DNA of 64,000 nucleotides, taken from the NCBI GenBank assembly GCA_902464015.1, contig CABQHM010000009.1:7450-71449 (forward strand), read 5' to 3'. Origin of the DNA: an uncultured Coriobacteriales bacterium. Lineage in GTDB: Bacteria > Actinomycetota > Coriobacteriia > Coriobacteriales > UMGS124. Of the stretch, positions 8,891 to 18,250 are shown piece after piece. The position numbers were made by a program, and so were the translations under genes. Numbering within the stretch: position 1 is the stretch's first letter; every line of letters begins with the position of its first letter. A model generated the notes under the pieces. It was not told the origin of the DNA and did not search any database. It saw nothing but the letters and a program-made list of their open reading frames with translations.

Positions 8891-9511
8891 ATGGATTGTA
8901 CAGATGGGGTAATGTCGAACACGGTGGAAAGGCTTGTGGCATGCATTGCCGGCGATCCGCTGTATCGCGAGATATACGTGGGTGTCCTTGAGTTTTGCAA
9001 GGAGCGCCGCGATCTGAGCGAGGTTGAGGTGGCGATTCAGTCGTGGCCGCAGTATTCACAGGCGGCCCAGAGCCCCTATCGTCTCGTGCGAAACCTTGTC
9101 GAGCTTGGCGGGCTTGACTGGATTGAGCTTGACGACGAGGGGGTCGAGGTGAACGCACAGCGAAAGGTGGGTCTGACGTCAGACGAGGCTGACGACCTCG
9201 TTGCGTCGTTCGCGGTCCAAACGACCGCCGATGGCGCGGATGCTGCCGAGGATATGAGCCCTGCCCGTCGATTTGGCAAGCTCGAGGACGAGCATGCAGA
9301 CAGAGTTCCGGTATTTAACGAAATCCTGGAGTTTTGCATGCAGCCCCGTAGTTTCTCAGAGGTTGCATCGCATCTTGGGGAACGCGGTTTGCTTGGCGTT
9401 GCGCGCGCAGAGAACGGCCAGGCGTTGCACCCGAGCTATTTTGTAGACGCTCTTGAGCGTGCTGGAACGCTCGTGTGGGACGGTGCGTGGAAGACCCAGC
9501 GCGTTAGGTGA
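8891..9511 (+). CDS. Tandem winged-helix-like protein of Mo cluster 1 (unknown function)
   Basis: 206 residues, cytoplasmic, no named family that I recognise. Two similar units are visible: YREIYVGVLEFCKERRDLSEV and VFNEILEFCMQPRSFSEVASHL, each followed by a helix-strand pattern ending in a Leu/Ala-Gly-x-Leu-x-Trp turn. The end reads AGTLVWDGAWKTQ. The same two-unit plan and the AGxxxWDGxWK ending recur in the protein at 56874-57611, which also neighbours a TorD chaperone. ATG 8891 follows AGAAGAG; upstream starts extend into low-quality sequence. It sits 158 bp ahead of the Mo subunit. A role in expression or maturation of the Mo enzyme is inference from context. Confidence 0.7.
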   Translation: MDCTDGVMSNTVERLVACIAGDPLYREIYVGVLEFCKERRDLSEVEVAIQSWPQYSQAAQSPYRLVRNLVELGGLDWIELDDEGVEVNAQRKVGLTSDEADDLVASFAVQTTADGADAAEDMSPARRFGKLEDEHADRVPVFNEILEFCMQPRSFSEVASHLGERGLLGVARAENGQALHPSYFVDALERAGTLVWDGAWKTQRVR

Positions 9512-9669
9512 CGCGCGGGCGTTATGCCGGCCACAACGGCGGCAGCAAACAGGTGATTTTAAAACAACGTATGTGCGATGTGGTCCTTGCAAATAGTCTT
9601 TCGGGCCCTCAACCCTGCGGTAACGCCGTGTAGGGCCACATCGGTCAAAGCTAGGAAAGGGAGGACAGT

Positions 9670-12546
9670 GTGGGCACAAACACGCGCTTCGTAACGAGAC
9701 GCTCATTTTTGAAGACTGCCGCTGCAGCCGGAACGGCCCTTGCTGTTTCGGGCGGTCCGCTGCTGGAGGAGACTTCGCAGGCATTTGCCGATGAGCCCGT
9801 GGCGAGGAAGAAGCACAAGACCGCTTGTCACGGCTGCTGCGACTGTTGCCCGGTGATCGTATACACCGAGGATGGGGTCGTGGTGAAAATCGAAGGAGAC
9901 CCCGATGGACCCCTCAACAAGGGCGGCATCTGCCTCAAGGGTCTCTCTCAGCTCCAGACGGTGTACAGCCCCCGTCACGTGCTGCATCCCATGAAGCGCG
10001 TAGGCATGCGCGGGGAGAACAAGTGGGAGGCAATCAGCTGGGACGAGGCTATCGATCTGGCAAGCACGCAGATTTCCACCGCAATTGAGAAGTACGGTCC
10101 GTACTCGTACTGGCATGCGCGCGGCGGTGGCGGAGCTTACATTGAGTGGGAGACTGGCACAATCGACTCGACGTTCGGTGGATGCAATTCGCTTGCAAGC
10201 GGTGCCTGCCAGTGTGCCATGCCGCGCGATTTTGTGACGCGTTGCGGCGTAGGTTTCAACTGTTGCGTCGACATGGATGCGGCCGAGCGTTGGATGGGCG
10301 TCGTGGATGCTTCCGAGCTTACCGAGGGGCGTATTGACGACACCGAGCGCGTCTTCGTGTTGTGGGGCAGTCAGCCCCATTCTTCCAAGGCTGCTCATGG
10401 TGGGCACGGCCTGGCAGATGCACGTGCCGACCTCGGTGTGAAGACCATCGTTATCGACCCCTACATGACCGCCGAGGCCACGAAGGCCGACGTATGGCTG
10501 CCGATTCGACCCGGTTCGGACAACGCCCTGCTCCTTGCCTGGATTCGTTATATCATCGATCAGAAGGCGTATGACGAGGGGTTCTGCAAGGGTTGGACGA
10601 ACCTGCCATTCCTCATCAACCCTGAAACGCGCATGGCCTACAGAGCCGAGGAGGTCTGGCCGGACTACGTGAACCCGGCGGCCGACAAGGACGGTGTGTA
10701 CGACACGCCCGCTTACGTGTGCCTCGACGCTAAGACTGGCGAGATAAAGCCGCTGCCGTTCTGCGCGCCTGAGGACCTCGAAGTTGACCCAGAGCTTTTC
10801 GCGACCGCCGAGGTGAACGGCGTGGAAGCGAAGACGGCCGGCCAAATTTACTGGGAGGAGGCTGAGCCCTGGACGATTGAGGCCGCCGCCGAGACGTGCT
10901 GGCTCGAGGCCGACAAGATTCAAGAGGCGCTGGAGCTTTACGTGGGCGCCGATTGGGGCGGCATCTCGGGCGGCGTGTTCTCCGACCACCAGGAGTGCTC
11001 CTCCACGGCTCCGCAGGGCATGCTGACCATCGACGCCCTGCTCGGTCGTATTGAGACGCCCTGCTCTGCATACCAGGCCCACGGTTCCTCCGCTCTCACT
11101 GAAGACCGACCCACGCAGCGCATTGGCGAGTTCAGCTCGTACTTCGAGCGCTATGGCCTGGGCTGGAACTTCGGCTGGACGCAAGAGCAGAACGACAAGT
11201 ACCTCGATGGCATCGTGGCCGGCTGGAACGAGAAGGGCCGCGACGGTGAAGCGATGCGCAAGCAATATTTCCAGGCGCACAGCGACACCTGCGGTGCCAC
11301 CGCTCACAAGGGCATCCATCAGTGGATGACCTGCGCGCCGCGTGAGCTGCGTGAGGCCATCACCACAGGCGAGCCCTACCGGCCGCGTGTCATGTATGAG
11401 ATGAGCGGCAACAAATACGCCGTCATGGGTCCCTCGCTTGAGTGGAAGAAGGCCTACGACCAGCAGGACTTCATCATTCAACAGTATCCGAACATGACTT
11501 CTTTCACCGTTGCAAGCGCTGACTTGCTCTTGCCGACCAACGAGTGGATCGAGTACGACTCCTTTGAGGCTCCCGCAACGCACGCCAACCGTGTGTATGC
11601 GCGTGTTCACGTGACGCACCTGGGCGAGACTGCTAACCCCTTCGTGGTACCCTACCAGGTCGCTCAGGCTACAGTGGAGAAGCTCGGGGAGGAGAACGTC
11701 TTCGATCCCGACGCCTATAAGCTCGCGTTCTTCGAGAGCAACGACGCTGCCCGTCAGGCGTGGGCGGAGAATATGGGCCATGCCTCGTGGGATGAGATGA
11801 CGTCGGACCCCGATCACATGTACACCGAGACGCCAATGGACGAGTACGTGGCGTTCAAGCAGTATGAGGGAATTGTCTCCGATGGGCTGCCGCGCGGCTT
11901 TGCCACGATGTCGCGCAAGGTGGATGTGTACTGTGAGGCCATGCTGCGCCTTGCTCGCACGGGCTTTCTCTACATGTATCCCTTTGAACAGGAGGCATGC
12001 GAGGATTACGATCCCATCTGCACGTTCAACGAGCCCACGGAGAGCCCGCTGACCGATGATGAGTACCCGCTCGTCATCACCACGGGCCGCCTGCCGCATT
12101 TCCATCACGGCACCATGCGCCACGCCCCGTTTATCCGCGAGCTCATGCCCGCGCCTCTTCTGCGCATCAACCCCCAGACCGCCGATGAGTACGGCATCGC
12201 CGACGGCGACTGGGTGAAGATAACCTCTCGTCGCGCGAGCACGCATGCCATGGCGCAGGTGACGCAGGGTATTGCTCCTGGTGTGCTGCTTACCGAGCGC
12301 TTTTGGAACCCCGAGTGTTTCGACGACACGCAAGAGTCCATTACGCCCGGTATTGAGGAGTGCGGCTACAACTGCCTGTCTGCCGACTCGTTCCAGAACC
12401 CCGCCTTTGCCACGAACAGCTACCGAGCGTTCACGGTAAAGATCGAAAAGAGCGAGAAGCCCGAGCGCGTGTGGACGCAGGCCAAGGAGTTTGAACCGTT
12501 CATGCCCACTTTGCAGGGCGAGCCGACCAGCCCGGAGGTGTTCTAA
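9670..12546 (+). CDS. TAT-exported molybdopterin oxidoreductase, catalytic subunit (Mo cluster 1)
   Basis: 958 residues of the DMSO reductase superfamily (bis-MGD). The twin-arginine signal RRSFLKTAA comes first. A Cys motif C-x2-C-x3-C-x27-C for one 4Fe-4S cluster begins at ACHGCCDCC, and the usual Lys follows the last Cys (CLKG). The central domains run to about residue 780 and the C-terminal dinucleotide-binding domain starts at YPLVITTGRLPHFHHGT. Start is GTG 9670 with GGGAGG upstream. The next gene (4Fe-4S subunit) starts on the base after the stop, and TorD follows; no NrfD/DmsC anchor is present. Substrate and electron donor cannot be read from sequence; the Cys-rich CHGCCDCC start differs from the enzyme at 60260. 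Confidence 0.9.
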   Translation: MGTNTRFVTRRSFLKTAAAAGTALAVSGGPLLEETSQAFADEPVARKKHKTACHGCCDCCPVIVYTEDGVVVKIEGDPDGPLNKGGICLKGLSQLQTVYSPRHVLHPMKRVGMRGENKWEAISWDEAIDLASTQISTAIEKYGPYSYWHARGGGGAYIEWETGTIDSTFGGCNSLASGACQCAMPRDFVTRCGVGFNCCVDMDAAERWMGVVDASELTEGRIDDTERVFVLWGSQPHSSKAAHGGHGLADARADLGVKTIVIDPYMTAEATKADVWLPIRPGSDNALLLAWIRYIIDQKAYDEGFCKGWTNLPFLINPETRMAYRAEEVWPDYVNPAADKDGVYDTPAYVCLDAKTGEIKPLPFCAPEDLEVDPELFATAEVNGVEAKTAGQIYWEEAEPWTIEAAAETCWLEADKIQEALELYVGADWGGISGGVFSDHQECSSTAPQGMLTIDALLGRIETPCSAYQAHGSSALTEDRPTQRIGEFSSYFERYGLGWNFGWTQEQNDKYLDGIVAGWNEKGRDGEAMRKQYFQAHSDTCGATAHKGIHQWMTCAPRELREAITTGEPYRPRVMYEMSGNKYAVMGPSLEWKKAYDQQDFIIQQYPNMTSFTVASADLLLPTNEWIEYDSFEAPATHANRVYARVHVTHLGETANPFVVPYQVAQATVEKLGEENVFDPDAYKLAFFESNDAARQAWAENMGHASWDEMTSDPDHMYTETPMDEYVAFKQYEGIVSDGLPRGFATMSRKVDVYCEAMLRLARTGFLYMYPFEQEACEDYDPICTFNEPTESPLTDDEYPLVITTGRLPHFHHGTMRHAPFIRELMPAPLLRINPQTADEYGIADGDWVKITSRRASTHAMAQVTQGIAPGVLLTERFWNPECFDDTQESITPGIEECGYNCLSADSFQNPAFATNSYRAFTVKIEKSEKPERVWTQAKEFEPFMPTLQGEPTSPEVF

Positions 12547-13134
12547 ATGCGCAAGGGACTGCTTATCAACCTCGATCGCTGCTCTGGGTGCGACTCGTGC
12601 GTGGTGTGTTGCAAACTTGAGCACAGTCTGCCCCTGGGTTCGGCATACAACAAGGTAAAGGCGATGGGGCCCTTCGGAACATTCCCCAACGTTGAGAAAT
12701 ACTGGCTTCCCATGCAGTGCCAGCAGTGCGAGAACGCCCCCTGCATCGAGGTGTGTCCCACGGGTGCGTCTTTCCGTGAAGACGAGACGGGCTATGTGAT
12801 GGTGGACACCGATGCATGCATCGGTTGCGGTCTGTGCGTCACGGCCTGTCCGTTCGGCGCGCGCCAAATCGACGAGGATGCGGGCATTGTGCGCAAGTGC
12901 ACTCTGTGCCATGAGCTCACCGCCGACGGCAGCGACGTACCGGCCTGCGTACATAACTGCAACTGCGGGGCGCGCTTCTTCGGCGACTTCGATGATCCAG
13001 AAAGCGACGTATGCCGCGAAATGACACGATACAGCGAGGAATGCATCCATGAGTTGACCGACGAGACGGGTGCGCATCCCGTGACGCGTTATATCCTCTC
13101 GCCTAAGTACGCCTCGTGGACGGGTGGGTGCTAG
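12547..13134 (+). CDS. DmsB-like four-cluster ferredoxin subunit (Mo cluster 1)
   Basis: 195 residues with four Cys groups: DRCSGCDSCVVCCK, QCQQCENAPCIEVCP, ACIGCGLCVTACP, and KCTLCHELT...ACVHNCNC. This is the standard four 4Fe-4S electron-transfer subunit of DMSO-reductase-type enzymes. It has no signal peptide, so it is presumably exported with the TAT-bearing catalytic subunit. The ATG abuts the preceding stop codon with no gap, indicating tight co-expression. It passes electrons between the Mo subunit and an unidentified quinol or cytochrome partner. Confidence 0.93.
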   Translation: MRKGLLINLDRCSGCDSCVVCCKLEHSLPLGSAYNKVKAMGPFGTFPNVEKYWLPMQCQQCENAPCIEVCPTGASFREDETGYVMVDTDACIGCGLCVTACPFGARQIDEDAGIVRKCTLCHELTADGSDVPACVHNCNCGARFFGDFDDPESDVCREMTRYSEECIHELTDETGAHPVTRYILSPKYASWTGGC

Positions 13135-13184
13135 GACGGTACCTGGGCCTAAAGCGGCCTGAAGCGGTGGGAAGGCAAACGAAA

Positions 13185-13862
13185 ATGAACAACGATGAGA
13201 TTATTGGCATGCTGGAAGAACGCGGGGGTACATATCGCCTGCTCGCTCGGCTGTTCTTCAAGCCACTGACGCAGGAGGAGATTGACGCGCTCGTGGTGTC
13301 TGGGTTTGCCGAGGCGGCCTGGGCCGGCACCGATGCTTGCGACGAGGGATGCAACGACATTGCGCGCTATCTGCGCCGCCGCAACACGGGAACGCGCGAG
13401 GAGCTTGCATGCGACTTCACATCCACGTTCTATGGCACAATCACCGTCGAGGGCCGCGCTGCCATGCCCTATGAGTCGCTCTTTCGCTTTGGTGGGACAC
13501 AACTCATGGGCGTGCCGCAAGGCGAGGTGTACAGGGAGTTCAAGGCAAACCGCGTTAGGGTTCCCGCGGGCCTTGATGTCCCCGAGGATCATCTTTCGTT
13601 TATGTTCGATTATCTGGCACTTCTGTGCGACAGGGCTATCGAGTGCGTCCGTTGTGGGGACACCTCCGGGGCGATGGAGGTTCTCGACAAGCAACGGAGT
13701 TTCTTGACAGAGCACGTGACGAGTTGGTATGCAGATTTCCAAGTTCTTGCGTCTGCGATTGTCCAAACGCGCTTTTATCGCGGTGTGCTGAAATTGACAG
13801 GTGCGTTTATCGGCGAAGAGCCTGGGAACATCGAGCTTCTGTATGAGGAGATGGCTGCTTGA
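13185..13862 (+). CDS. TorD-family molybdoenzyme chaperone (TorD1)
   Basis: 225 residues, all-helical. CDFTSTFYG, MPYESLFRFGG and PEDHLSFMFDYLALLCD match the TorD/DmsD family (Y/F-E-S and P-x-D-H-x motifs). These chaperones bind the TAT signal of the Mo subunit and hold it until the cofactor is inserted. ATG 13185 is preferred to an in-frame upstream start at 13116 that would overlap the ferredoxin gene. Third gene of the Mo operon, so its client is the enzyme at 9670. Confidence 0.88.
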   Translation: MNNDEIIGMLEERGGTYRLLARLFFKPLTQEEIDALVVSGFAEAAWAGTDACDEGCNDIARYLRRRNTGTREELACDFTSTFYGTITVEGRAAMPYESLFRFGGTQLMGVPQGEVYREFKANRVRVPAGLDVPEDHLSFMFDYLALLCDRAIECVRCGDTSGAMEVLDKQRSFLTEHVTSWYADFQVLASAIVQTRFYRGVLKLTGAFIGEEPGNIELLYEEMAA

Positions 13863-13951
13863 TGAGGGGGTTTCCTTATTAGGTGAAATCAAATCTCCTC
13901 CGCCACCTTGCCATGCGAGCACAGGATAATACCCATTTCTAAAACTGAGAC

Positions 13952-13984
13952 GGCGGCCCCGCGGTGACTTGACGTGGGGCCGCC
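13952..13984 (+). terminator. Rho-independent-type hairpin after Mo cluster 1
   Basis: Perfect 9-bp arms GGCGGCCCC and GGGGCCGCC around a 15-base loop, 90 bp after the TorD1 stop. The T-run is poor (TGTATT), so termination may be partial. Confidence 0.6.
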
Positions 13985-14004
13985 TGTATTAGGTGGGAGA
14001 TGGC

Positions 14005-15558
14005 ATGTCGATACAGGGCGAGACAGTGGGGACAAGCAGGGTTTTGCGGAGTGCGCGGCGGATGATGCGTCTCGCGCTTCCTTGCGTGCTCGCGGGTTGC
14101 TGCTTACTTTTCCTGGCAGGTTGCGGTGCCGATGCGGGCGATGTTGATGGGGCGATGTCCGCAGCTGTCAAGGGCTCTTCTGTCAACACCTCAGAGCAAG
14201 ACTCGGTTTCTGCGGCGGACACGATTCGCCAGGCCGCAGTCGCCCAAAACACGGCGGACATCGAGCGCGCCAGCGCCAGCGTGCGCCAGGCAATCGAGCA
14301 GGTGACCGCGCCTTATGGTGAGACCGTCTCGGTCACGTATCTTCCTGTGGGCACGCCTGCTGGCATCGTGAGCGTGAACGGCTCGACGCAGCATGCCTCT
14401 GCGAGCATGATCAAGCTGGTCGTACTGGCGGCGCTTTTCGACAAGGTGGCCGCGGGCGAGGTTGACCTTTCCGCTCAGGTTGAGGTGAAGGTTTCCGACA
14501 TCGTCTCGGGTACAGGAACGGTGCAAGACGACGGCCCCGGCACCTATGAGCTGCAAGAACTTGCCCGCCGCATGATCGCCGACAGTGACAACACGGCCAC
14601 CAACGTCATCGTCGACCTCATCGGCATGGATGCGGTCAATGAAGAGGCGAGCAAGCTCGGCCTCACGGGCACCGTCATGGCGCGCAAGATGATGGATATG
14701 GTGGCAGCCGACCAGGGCATGCGCAACCGCATGACCTCCGACGACGCGGCGACCATCTTGAACCTCATCGCCTCGGGCAAGCTTGTAAACGAGCAGATGA
14801 GCGAGCTTGCCATGAGCTTTCTTTTGCGGCAGACGATTAACGCGGGTTTGACTGACGCCATCCCTGCAGGTGTCCAGGTGGCGCATAAGACCGGCGAACT
14901 CAACCAGGCCGAGCACGACGGTGGTGTCGTGCTGGCGGCTCACCCCTACGTGCTCGTCGTGATGACCGAGGGCATCGACAACTATCTGGGCGTTTCGGTT
15001 ATCGCGGATGTGTCGCGCGCGGTGTATGTTGCGACGAACGGAAGCGAGGGAGTGGAGCAGGCCAACGCCACGGCGCAGGGCGTCCAGGACGCGATCAACG
15101 CGGCAGGCGGTGCGCAGTACGCCTTTGACTACGACGAGCCCGGCGTGTTCTTCACGCCCGACTACAGCTATGACAGCGGTGCGGATTATGGCTGGTCGGA
15201 CGAAGTGCCTGGTGATTCGGGGGATACGGGCGGAACGACGGTGCCCTCCGAACCCACGCAACCCGGCACTGGCACGGAAACCGGCGGCGAGACGGGCGGT
15301 GGTGAGATGGGCGGCACCGTGCCTGAGCCTGGCGCTGGCGGCGCTGCGGGTGGCGAGGGTTCCGGTGAGACTGGCGGCGCGGGTGCGGGCTCCGGTTCGG
15401 AAGGCGCGGGCGGCTCCGGGGAAACCGGCGGCGTCGGCGGGTCGGGCGGTACCGAGGCTCCGGTCCCTGGTGCGGGCGACTCTGGTTCGACCGGCGGCAG
15501 CGAAGGCGGTGCCGGGGAGACCGGAGGGTCTTCCACCGACACCGCCGAAGGCGAGTAG
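14005..15558 (+). CDS. Lipoprotein with a class A beta-lactamase-like serine hydrolase fold and Gly-rich tail
   Basis: About 517 residues. The lipobox LFLAGCGAD near residue 35 predicts a membrane-anchored lipoprotein. SASMIKL gives the active-site SxxK, ADSDNTATN the SDN, and AHKTGEL the KTG box of the penicillin-recognising fold (Beta-lactamase2 type). I cannot find the ExxLN omega-loop Glu of true class A beta-lactamases, so a wall peptidase or inactive hydrolase is as likely as resistance. Roughly 130 C-terminal residues are Gly/Ser/Thr/Glu/Pro low complexity. ATG 14005 has GGGAG 6 bases upstream. Confidence 0.8.
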   Translation: MSIQGETVGTSRVLRSARRMMRLALPCVLAGCCLLFLAGCGADAGDVDGAMSAAVKGSSVNTSEQDSVSAADTIRQAAVAQNTADIERASASVRQAIEQVTAPYGETVSVTYLPVGTPAGIVSVNGSTQHASASMIKLVVLAALFDKVAAGEVDLSAQVEVKVSDIVSGTGTVQDDGPGTYELQELARRMIADSDNTATNVIVDLIGMDAVNEEASKLGLTGTVMARKMMDMVAADQGMRNRMTSDDAATILNLIASGKLVNEQMSELAMSFLLRQTINAGLTDAIPAGVQVAHKTGELNQAEHDGGVVLAAHPYVLVVMTEGIDNYLGVSVIADVSRAVYVATNGSEGVEQANATAQGVQDAINAAGGAQYAFDYDEPGVFFTPDYSYDSGADYGWSDEVPGDSGDTGGTTVPSEPTQPGTGTETGGETGGGEMGGTVPEPGAGGAAGGEGSGETGGAGAGSGSEGAGGSGETGGVGGSGGTEAPVPGAGDSGSTGGSEGGAGETGGSSTDTAEGE

Positions 15559-15591
15559 GTTTGCCGAGAGGGTCCCAGCCTTGCAGCCAAC

Positions 15592-17139
15592 TTACTCGGC
15601 GATGGTGAACGTCTCGAAGACGCGGCCGCAGTAGCCAACCTCGGTATCGACGTCGGAGGTCTCGACGCTTGCTTGCACGCCGTGACCCTGCATGCCGTTC
15701 TCGTCCACCGTCACAATCATGAACGAGCGGAAGTTGTTCTCCTCGATGATGGGGAGGTTTCCGGAGGGATGGAAGGGGTCGGCGGTGTTGCGGTAGTTGT
15801 TGCCGATGCTGGCGGCCTCGATGTAGTTGACGCCGTTGATGTAGTAGCGCTCGTACACGTGGCTGTGGCCGAAGTTGACGGCGTCAACGCCATAGGCCTC
15901 GTAGATGGGGCGCAGCACGTTCCAGCAGTTGTCACCGTCGGGGTAGATGGCGTCGCCGGGGTTCTCGGGGTCTTCGATGGCCGTGGACACGGGGAAGTAA
16001 CCGTCCTCGCCGCGGTTGAGCATATGCCAGTGCTGAGTGACCCACTTGTAGCGGGCGTCGCAGTGCTTGAGGTCGGCGACGAGCCAGTTCACCTGGGCGC
16101 TGTCGGCCGAGATGTCGTCCTTGGTGATCCAGCCCGGGTACTCGAAGCCGTCCCAGGCGTTCCAGCGTGCCACGCTGAGCGAGCACAGATGCATGTCACC
16201 GTAGTCCACGCTGTACCAGCGCTTGCCGTTCACGGTGTAGTCCTGCTCAGGGTACAGCGGGCGGAACATCTGCATGTAGATCTTCCAAGTCCACTTGGAG
16301 TCGTCGGTCGCGAAGTCCTTGTCGGTGCAGACGCGCTGGTCGTCGAACTCATGGTTGCCCGGGCAGGGGAAGACGGGCATGAACTGCAGCAGGTGGGTGT
16401 TCTCGGAGGTCTGGTTGAGGCACTCGAAGAACCCGCGGTCATCCTCGCCCTCCACCTCGTAACAGCCTTCGACGTTGAACCACTCGCCGGCCTTCCAGGG
16501 CGTGTTGCACATGTCGCCGGCGAAGACGATGAAGTCCTTGTCTGCCTGGCCGAGAACCTTAACGGTCTCTTTGGTGCGCACCTTCATCTGCATGTCGGAG
16601 AGCAACGCGAATTTGAAGTCACCGCCGGGCAGAGGGGCGGTCTTGAAGTAGTAGCGCTCGCCAACCTCCTCGCCCAGGCTGCCCACGGTGACGGCGCGGT
16701 AGTACACGACCGAGCCGGGCTCAAGGCCCTCGAGCGTGGCGATGAGCTGGCAGACCTCAAGCTCGGGGTTGTTCTCGGGATCGGCGTCGTAGCCGTCGGC
16801 CTTAGCCGAGGCGCGCAGGCCCTCGAAGGCGTAGGGCTTGGCCTCGACGCGCTCGCCCAGGGCGGGCGTGGGGCCGTACTCGACGTAACCCTCGCACATC
16901 TCCTTGGCGAGCCACAGTACATTCATCTCACAGGAAGGCTTCAAGGTAAGCAGATAAGGCTCGGTATAGTTCATGGTAGGAACTTCCTCGCCGGTCTCCT
17001 TGTCCACCGCAGGGGTGACGGAGGAGACGGCCAAGGCCTGTTCGGTATCGGCAAGCGTGGCCGCCGCGGCCGCGATGCCGGCTGCGCTTGCACCGGTGAA
17101 AGCTGCACTTGCAACAAAGTTTCTTCTGGTGATGTCCAT
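15592..17139 (-). CDS. TAT-exported purple-acid-phosphatase-like metallophosphoesterase
   Basis: 515 residues. Twin-arginine signal MDITRRNFVASAAF; an N-terminal fibronectin-like domain (about 45-165) as in purple acid phosphatases; then metallophosphoesterase motifs LLSDMQ, FAGDM, PGNHE, QHWH and FGHSHVYER supplying the metal ligands. It should hydrolyse phosphoesters outside the membrane; the natural substrate is unknown. The first motif has Met-Gln where His is frequent. ATG 17139 follows AAGAGGAA. It is divergent from the P-loop NTPase gene and convergent with the beta-lactamase-like gene. Confidence 0.88.
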   Translation of the reverse strand: MDITRRNFVASAAFTGASAAGIAAAAATLADTEQALAVSSVTPAVDKETGEEVPTMNYTEPYLLTLKPSCEMNVLWLAKEMCEGYVEYGPTPALGERVEAKPYAFEGLRASAKADGYDADPENNPELEVCQLIATLEGLEPGSVVYYRAVTVGSLGEEVGERYYFKTAPLPGGDFKFALLSDMQMKVRTKETVKVLGQADKDFIVFAGDMCNTPWKAGEWFNVEGCYEVEGEDDRGFFECLNQTSENTHLLQFMPVFPCPGNHEFDDQRVCTDKDFATDDSKWTWKIYMQMFRPLYPEQDYTVNGKRWYSVDYGDMHLCSLSVARWNAWDGFEYPGWITKDDISADSAQVNWLVADLKHCDARYKWVTQHWHMLNRGEDGYFPVSTAIEDPENPGDAIYPDGDNCWNVLRPIYEAYGVDAVNFGHSHVYERYYINGVNYIEAASIGNNYRNTADPFHPSGNLPIIEENNFRSFMIVTVDENGMQGHGVQASVETSDVDTEVGYCGRVFETFTIAE

Positions 17140-17514
17140 GCGCTGTGTTCCTCTTCCCTCTTCTCGTTGGCGAGCCGCTCAGGGGCTCTTGTATGTGCAG
17201 TCGACGTTGGTGGCGCCTGTGGGCGTCGGTCTTGCGACTGCGATGAAAAGGATGAGGCCCGCGGGTAAAGAGGCGGGTAGGGGTGCGCAAGAGAAGTGCT
17301 GTGTTCTTGTGGGGATTGCGCAAGGCTCTGCAGGGTTCTGTGCTTGCAATTTGCTTGTAGGGGACAGGTGTTTGACACGGCTCGGACATATTCGGCGAGG
17401 GCAGGTGCTGTGCCCGTGCGATTTGAGCGCATTGAACGCACGCGGTCATGTTCCATGCGATACCATACGGTCTTGTTCCGTGCATGCGTATGACCTTGGG
17501 AGGGCCGTGGCGCT
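17140..17514. other. Divergent intergenic region, 375 bp
   Basis: Lies between two divergent starts and so must hold both promoters. I see no credible ORF and no strong dyad or terminator in it. Confidence 0.35.
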
Positions 17515-18120
17515 ATGTTGTACATCTTGACCGGAGAAATCCAAACAGGTAAAACTCGCTGGTTGCAAGGGTTGATTGACGAGCTGCAGGAGAAGGGTGT
17601 GCCGCTGGAGGGCGTCCTGGCCCCAGGAGTTTGGAGGCCCAACCCCGCAAAGCCGAACGGTTTTGAGAAGCTTGGCATTGACAATGTCATGCTGCCGGGC
17701 GGCGAAGCGGTGCCGTTTGCGCGCCGCCGCGACCTGGCCCCCGATGATACGAGCAAGATAGAGCTTCAGGGCATGCCTGCCGATATGAAGCTTGCTTGGG
17801 CATTTTCCGACGAGGCGGTTGAGCGGGTGAACGCCCACTTCGCGGAGCTTGCAGCCGGTGAGCCCCCTGCTCGCCCGGGTCTGCTCGTGGTGGATGAGCT
17901 CGGTCGCCTTGAGCTTGAGCGCGGGGGCTTGGGCCTGACGGAGGCGGTGGACCTCGTGGCGCGGGGGCCCAGGCCTGGCTGGCCGCATGCCCTCATTGTT
18001 GTGCGTGATTGGCTCGTGCCGCGTGCCCGCATGGTGTTTGGCCCTGCCTGGAACAACGAGATCCGCGAGGTTGGGCCCACTCAAAAAACCGTCGAGGAGC
18101 TTCTCGGCTTGTTTGCGTAA
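17515..18120 (+). CDS. P-loop NTPase resembling NTPase_1/DUF2478 proteins
   Basis: 201 residues. MLYILTGEIQTGKTRWL is a Walker A at the extreme N-terminus, and LLVVDELGRLEL is a Walker B-like strand ending in Asp-Glu near residue 130. This resembles small nucleoside triphosphatases (THEP1-like) and the DUF2478 group, some of which sit with molybdate genes. Function unknown. It precedes the DUF362 gene by 130 bp on the same strand and could share a transcript. No signal peptide, so it is cytoplasmic. Confidence 0.65.
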   Translation: MLYILTGEIQTGKTRWLQGLIDELQEKGVPLEGVLAPGVWRPNPAKPNGFEKLGIDNVMLPGGEAVPFARRRDLAPDDTSKIELQGMPADMKLAWAFSDEAVERVNAHFAELAAGEPPARPGLLVVDELGRLELERGGLGLTEAVDLVARGPRPGWPHALIVVRDWLVPRARMVFGPAWNNEIREVGPTQKTVEELLGLFA

Positions 18121-18250
18121 TAGGGCTGCTTGTTGCCTTGTGTGGAGCCAAAGGCACAAACTTTCGATGTGGCGAACTTTGATAGTACAATTTTCGAGGT
18201 TTCCCAAGCGGTCTCTTGCCGCTTCTGCAGTCGAACGAAAGGGGTCAGCC

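Noticed and set aside
9703..13077. Very long open frame (over 1,100 codons) antisense to the Mo cluster 1 genes
   Set aside because: It mirrors a GC-rich gene with strong third-position bias; its residues show no domain and the sense strand is clearly coding.
15186..15638. Proline-rich open frame antisense to the Gly-rich tail of the lipoprotein
   Set aside because: Product of reading a GGC/GGT-rich repeat backwards; no ribosome site and no domain.
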